Positions 61,205 through 64,000 of a stretch of 64,000 nt of DNA are shown here, one piece after another (positions within the stretch are counted from its first letter, which is position 1; the number at the start of each line of letters is the position of its first letter). This stretch comes from Zelonia costaricensis (taxonomy: Eukaryota; Euglenozoa; Kinetoplastea; Trypanosomatida; Trypanosomatidae). Both the position numbers and the translations under genes were made by a program. The notes below the pieces were generated by a model that had not been told where the DNA came from, made no database searches, and saw only the letters and a program-made list of their open reading frames with translations. The DNA is taken from assembly GCA_030849075.1 (NCBI GenBank), contig JASAOO010003542.1, forward strand, positions 1-64,000. Reading direction: 5' to 3'.

Positions 61205-62020
61205 TCACGACGCCGACTGCTGCGTTCCCTGCTGGTGTGCCTCCTTCCTTTCCTCCTCCTCGGCGAGGCGCTGGACAGCGGTCCAGATCTCCTGCGCCTG
61301 CCGCCACGCCTCCGCGGGTTGGGCGAGATCGATGACGTAGTGCTCCACCACCGTGTCACCGCTAACGCCGCCTTGTGCCGCCACCGCTGCCGCCGCCGTG
61401 GCACGCAGTCGCTCCTCGTCGCGGTCCACCTTCTCCCGCACCCCCTGTTGCAGATCCCGCAGGCTGTGGTACCCGCAGAGGTACATGGCCGCCGCCACCG
61501 TCGCCGCAAAGCCGGCGAGCGCAAGGACGGTTCCCCACAGCAGCGCACGGTACGCGAGAAGAAGGTGTTGGCGCGGCTGCTGGCGCTCACCCTCGGCCTC
61601 GGCGCGGCCGCCGCGGCCCTCCTTCGGCGGCCCAAAAAGAAGATCCTCCAGCGGGTCGGTCGTCTTCTCAAACAGCGACGCAGCAGCGCTGGCAGCCGGC
61701 TGCCGTTGAGCCCCATCCGAGTCCGCGGCGGCGGCCCCTGGTTCGATGTAGGTGCGCTCAAGCTCCCTGGCATCCGGCAGCTGCGCCTGCAGCTCTCGCA
61801 GTGTGGGAAGCATCTTGCCCACCTCGCGCGCACTCGGCACGTTCGTCTCGTTGACCTGCGCGGGGCGCAGCTTGAAGCTCGTGCTGCTGCGGAATCCCAT
61901 CCCGCCGACGGGGGCAGCGGCGTCGCCCGACTCACGCCGTGCAGAGGGCGGCACCTCGGCTGTGATGCACCGGCGGCACAGCGTGGCCCCGGTCAGCCTG
62001 CAGAGCCGCAGCCCGCGCAT
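61205..62020 (-). CDS. Conserved hypothetical protein with one TM helix, probably mitochondrial
   Basis: No family recognised. From Met 62020 the 271-aa product begins MRGLRLCRLTGATLCRRC, Arg-rich with no acidic residue for 20 residues, a likely mitochondrial presequence. A hydrophobic helix of about 25 residues (158-182, LLWGTVLALAGFAATVAAAMY) is followed by a charged helical region (185-215) and an Ala/Glu-rich C-terminal helix. The stretch 50-130 is polar, with PLEDLLFGPPKEG before the membrane segment. A single-pass inner-membrane protein is plausible. The frame stays open 54 codons further upstream, but the presequence favours this start. Confidence 0.72.
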   Translation of the reverse strand: MRGLRLCRLTGATLCRRCITAEVPPSARRESGDAAAPVGGMGFRSSTSFKLRPAQVNETNVPSAREVGKMLPTLRELQAQLPDARELERTYIEPGAAAADSDGAQRQPAASAAASLFEKTTDPLEDLLFGPPKEGRGGRAEAEGERQQPRQHLLLAYRALLWGTVLALAGFAATVAAAMYLCGYHSLRDLQQGVREKVDRDEERLRATAAAAVAAQGGVSGDTVVEHYVIDLAQPAEAWRQAQEIWTAVQRLAEEEERKEAHQQGTQQSAS

Positions 62021-63048
62021 GTGGCTGGGAACGCAAAGTAGCGGTGATCGTCCGGAGTGACGGGACGAGTCCACGTGAGAAGTGCAGACCAGCCTACCGG
62101 CACTGACGGGCGTCCGCCTGAAGAAGCCTCGGCGGACAGCGTGCGGTGGTAAGGCAAGATGGGCACAGACGGTGTGCCGCACGGTGGCATCGCAGCAGCA
62201 TTGTGTGTGACGTCAACGTTGAGGAAGACACACACACACACGGACGCAAATGTAAGTACGGCGATAGAGGGGATGGGAGTTGACGTGCGTCAGTATTCGA
62301 GGGGCATGGCAGCAGCTGGGCTGGGGAAAAAAGGAAGAACAGCGGCATCTTGCGTCGAGATGGGTTGCCGCAGCGTGTGGGCGTGTTTCAAAAAGGCACA
62401 CTCCCAACGGGACGTGTGAGATAGGCACAGGTGCGCCACGCCGCGGCGGAGGTGCACGCACCCGCGCGAGAGACGCACGTCCCTTCCCCGCAGATTTTTG
62501 CTCTCCTCTCCACCCAGCTGAGCGCTTTGCCACCAGGTTCCGCGGACAAGGGCGTGGAGGACGCGAGGTGCCGCACGCGTCAGTGGAGGCGGTGGGTGCT
62601 GAGCCGCACGCGGGTGGCGTCTCGCTCGTGTTCTTCCTTGATTTCGAGGGGGTGCGTTGCGCGGTCCTGTTCACGCGCACAGACACACGAACAAGAACGC
62701 ACATACGGGCGCTGTCAACGCGCAGCAACGCGGAGAGACTTGAGACGCGAAGAGAAGCTGAGCGGCCGACCGTGTGCGATAGGCCGCGCGGGAAGACGAG
62801 ATGAAGTGAAGTGCCCAACACACCGGCACGGCACGCGGCGAGGGCCGCACCTGAGCACCCGCAAAGCGCGACATCAGCGCGCACGCCATGGGAACGGCGC
62901 TCCTCGGGCGTAGCACCGCCCACGAAGCGCACTTGAGAAGAGAAAAAAATAAGGCAGCACTCTTTCGTCTGGAGAATACGCACTTTCGGGCACGCAGCGA
63001 GGCGTGCGCAAGAGAGGGCCTTGGCACACAAACGCACACGTACACCCT
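62021..63048. other. Intergenic one-TM protein-SGNH-like gene
   Basis: No gene seen. A (CA)n run lies at about 62228-62240; the rest is mixed, without long homopolymers. Confidence 0.55.
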
Positions 63049-64000
63049 TCATGATTGGTCCAGGAGACACCGCGCCACAGCGCGGGCACCATCTGGGGAG
63101 AGATGCAGGCAGTCGTCGAAGACGCGCCTTATCGTCTCCGCCCCATACGCGCAGCTTCGGCCACTCAGTGCGAGGCTGGAGAGCGCCGCCTGGTAGCACC
63201 CGGACGACCCATAGCCAGGCTTTGTAGAGCGGGCCCCGCCGACCATCCTGCGCAGTCGCGCGGCGTTGACGAGAGCAATCGTGTCGCGGTGCGCATCGTG
63301 TAACGCGCACATGGACTGGCACGTGGCCGAAGAGAAGGTCGCATTCTCTGGGGCGCAGACCTCCGAGGCACCCGTCGCCGCCCCAGTCTCCGACGCCGCA
63401 GCAGCCGCAGCCGCCTGTACCACCAAGCTGGGCTCCCTCGACGCGGGGGCCGGATCGCGGCACTCGAAGCGCCACTCAGGCAGCCCAATGGTGTACTGGT
63501 AGTACTTCACCCGTTGCACGTACTTCAGCGCCCCCCTCGAGGTCATCAGGTAGCGTGTGAGAGCCCCTATCACGTGACTCGCTCCACTTATCAGCTCTTC
63601 CTTGGCATTCCACGGGGTCTGCCACACGGCCTGCACCGCTGCCGTAGGGTGCACGAGAATACCAACAAGGAGCACGACCGAGTCGCACGCCCTCACCGCG
63701 GCCGAGGCGGTGCTGGCCGCGCGCTCCTCCGACACGTTCTGCAGTGCGGCATACAGACTGGGGAAGTACTGCTGCAGCTGCACAGCCTTGCCGCGCCGGC
63801 TGACGGGCAGCGCCGTGTTCACCGCCTGTTCCCAGTGAGTATAGGCGAATCCCGCCGTGGCGTTGCCGACAGGCAGCAGTGGGACTGCGTCGTGGGTGAC
63901 CACCACCCGCGTTCGCGCGCGCGGCACGCGGATCACCCACTGGGCCTGGTAGTCCCAGACGAGGACCTCGATCGGCAACGCGGCAGCAGTGGTGCCCGGC
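63049..64000 (-). CDS. SGNH-hydrolase-like protein, C-terminal part (5' end beyond window)
   Basis: The frame is open to the window edge with no ATG in the visible part near the edge (a TTG lies at 63978), so the gene starts beyond 64000 and only about 316 residues are seen. Near the C-terminus, FDDCLHLSPDGARAVARCLL has the DxxH spacing of the SGNH/GDSL esterase block V, whose Asp and His complete the catalytic triad; the strand ACDSVVLLVGILVHP could be the block holding the glycine. The Ser block would lie upstream, outside the window. An Ala-rich low-complexity loop lies between. Similar domains occur in esterases of cell-surface glycans. The assignment rests on one motif and is tentative. 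Confidence 0.6.
   Translation of the reverse strand, partial: PGTTAAALPIEVLVWDYQAQWVIRVPRARTRVVVTHDAVPLLPVGNATAGFAYTHWEQAVNTALPVSRRGKAVQLQQYFPSLYAALQNVSEERAASTASAAVRACDSVVLLVGILVHPTAAVQAVWQTPWNAKEELISGASHVIGALTRYLMTSRGALKYVQRVKYYQYTIGLPEWRFECRDPAPASREPSLVVQAAAAAAASETGAATGASEVCAPENATFSSATCQSMCALHDAHRDTIALVNAARLRRMVGGARSTKPGYGSSGCYQAALSSLALSGRSCAYGAETIRRVFDDCLHLSPDGARAVARCLLDQS

Noticed and set aside
63976..63978. TTG as possible start codon of the right-edge gene
   Set aside because: The frame continues upstream without a stop to the window edge; the real start is expected beyond 64000.
1..64000. Mobile elements, CRISPR arrays, rRNA or strand-switch region
   Set aside because: No reverse transcriptase, transposase or retroposon-like signature, no spaced repeats, and no change of gene direction were seen.

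Overview
This window is nuclear DNA of a trypanosomatid protist (Kinetoplastea), most likely of the Leishmania/Leptomonas/Crithidia group. The sequence is GC-rich. All 26 recognisable protein genes are intronless and lie on the minus strand, so the window reads as one stretch of a directional gene cluster transcribed from right (64000) to left (1). Genes are separated by 0.3-1.5 kb of low-complexity DNA rich in (GT)n/(CA)n, poly-G/poly-C and purine or pyrimidine runs, as expected where every mRNA is made by spliced-leader trans-splicing and polyadenylation. Lineage-specific genes fit: RNA-editing TUTase 2 (RET2), an ankyrin-fused PFK-2/FBPase-2, a divergent eIF4E, SIR2RP1 and several kinetoplastid-only proteins. 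From memory (not searched), SIR2RP1 and DHCH1 lie on Leishmania major chromosome 26, and SIR2rp1, EIF4E6, CYC8 and RET2 are neighbours on Trypanosoma brucei chromosome 7, so this looks like that conserved block.

In transcription order from the right edge: the 3' part of an SGNH-hydrolase-like gene cut by the window end; a one-TM protein with a mitochondrial-type N-terminus; NUBP2/Cfd1 (cytosolic Fe-S assembly); a TruA/PUS1-type pseudouridine synthase; a 97-aa protein with four Cys pairs; an ALKBH8-like RRM+AlkB oxygenase; RET2; IST1 (ESCRT-III); a TPR protein; a 1690-aa probable mitochondrial protein of unknown function; VPS52 (GARP); a membrane-anchored nucleoside-hydrolase-like protein that has lost its catalytic aspartates; a CYC8-like cyclin; DHCH1/FolD; PFK-2/FBPase-2; an M1 aminopeptidase; CFIm25; a probably N-myristoylated 196-aa protein; mitochondrial EngA; a 684-aa probable nuclear protein; a 1119-aa helical-repeat-like protein; an eIF4E-6-like protein; a 358-aa protein with a weak GAS2-like segment; an LDAH-like serine hydrolase; SIR2RP1; and Pelota.

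There is no operon logic in the bacterial sense, but RNA metabolism recurs: RET2 (U-insertion editing), pseudouridine synthase and ALKBH8-like oxygenase (tRNA modification), EngA (mitoribosome assembly), CFIm25 (3'-end processing), eIF4E-6 (translation) and Pelota (ribosome rescue). I see no strand-switch region, tRNA, rRNA, snoRNA, transposon or CRISPR array. At 25449-25837 a 194-bp segment occurs twice around a single N, which looks like an assembly artefact. The most interesting biology is in divergent enzymes (dead bisphosphatase site, degenerate nucleoside hydrolase, altered eIF4E cap pocket) and in several long proteins I cannot assign. Start codons were chosen by family comparison, and many open frames extend upstream into pyrimidine-rich untranslated DNA.
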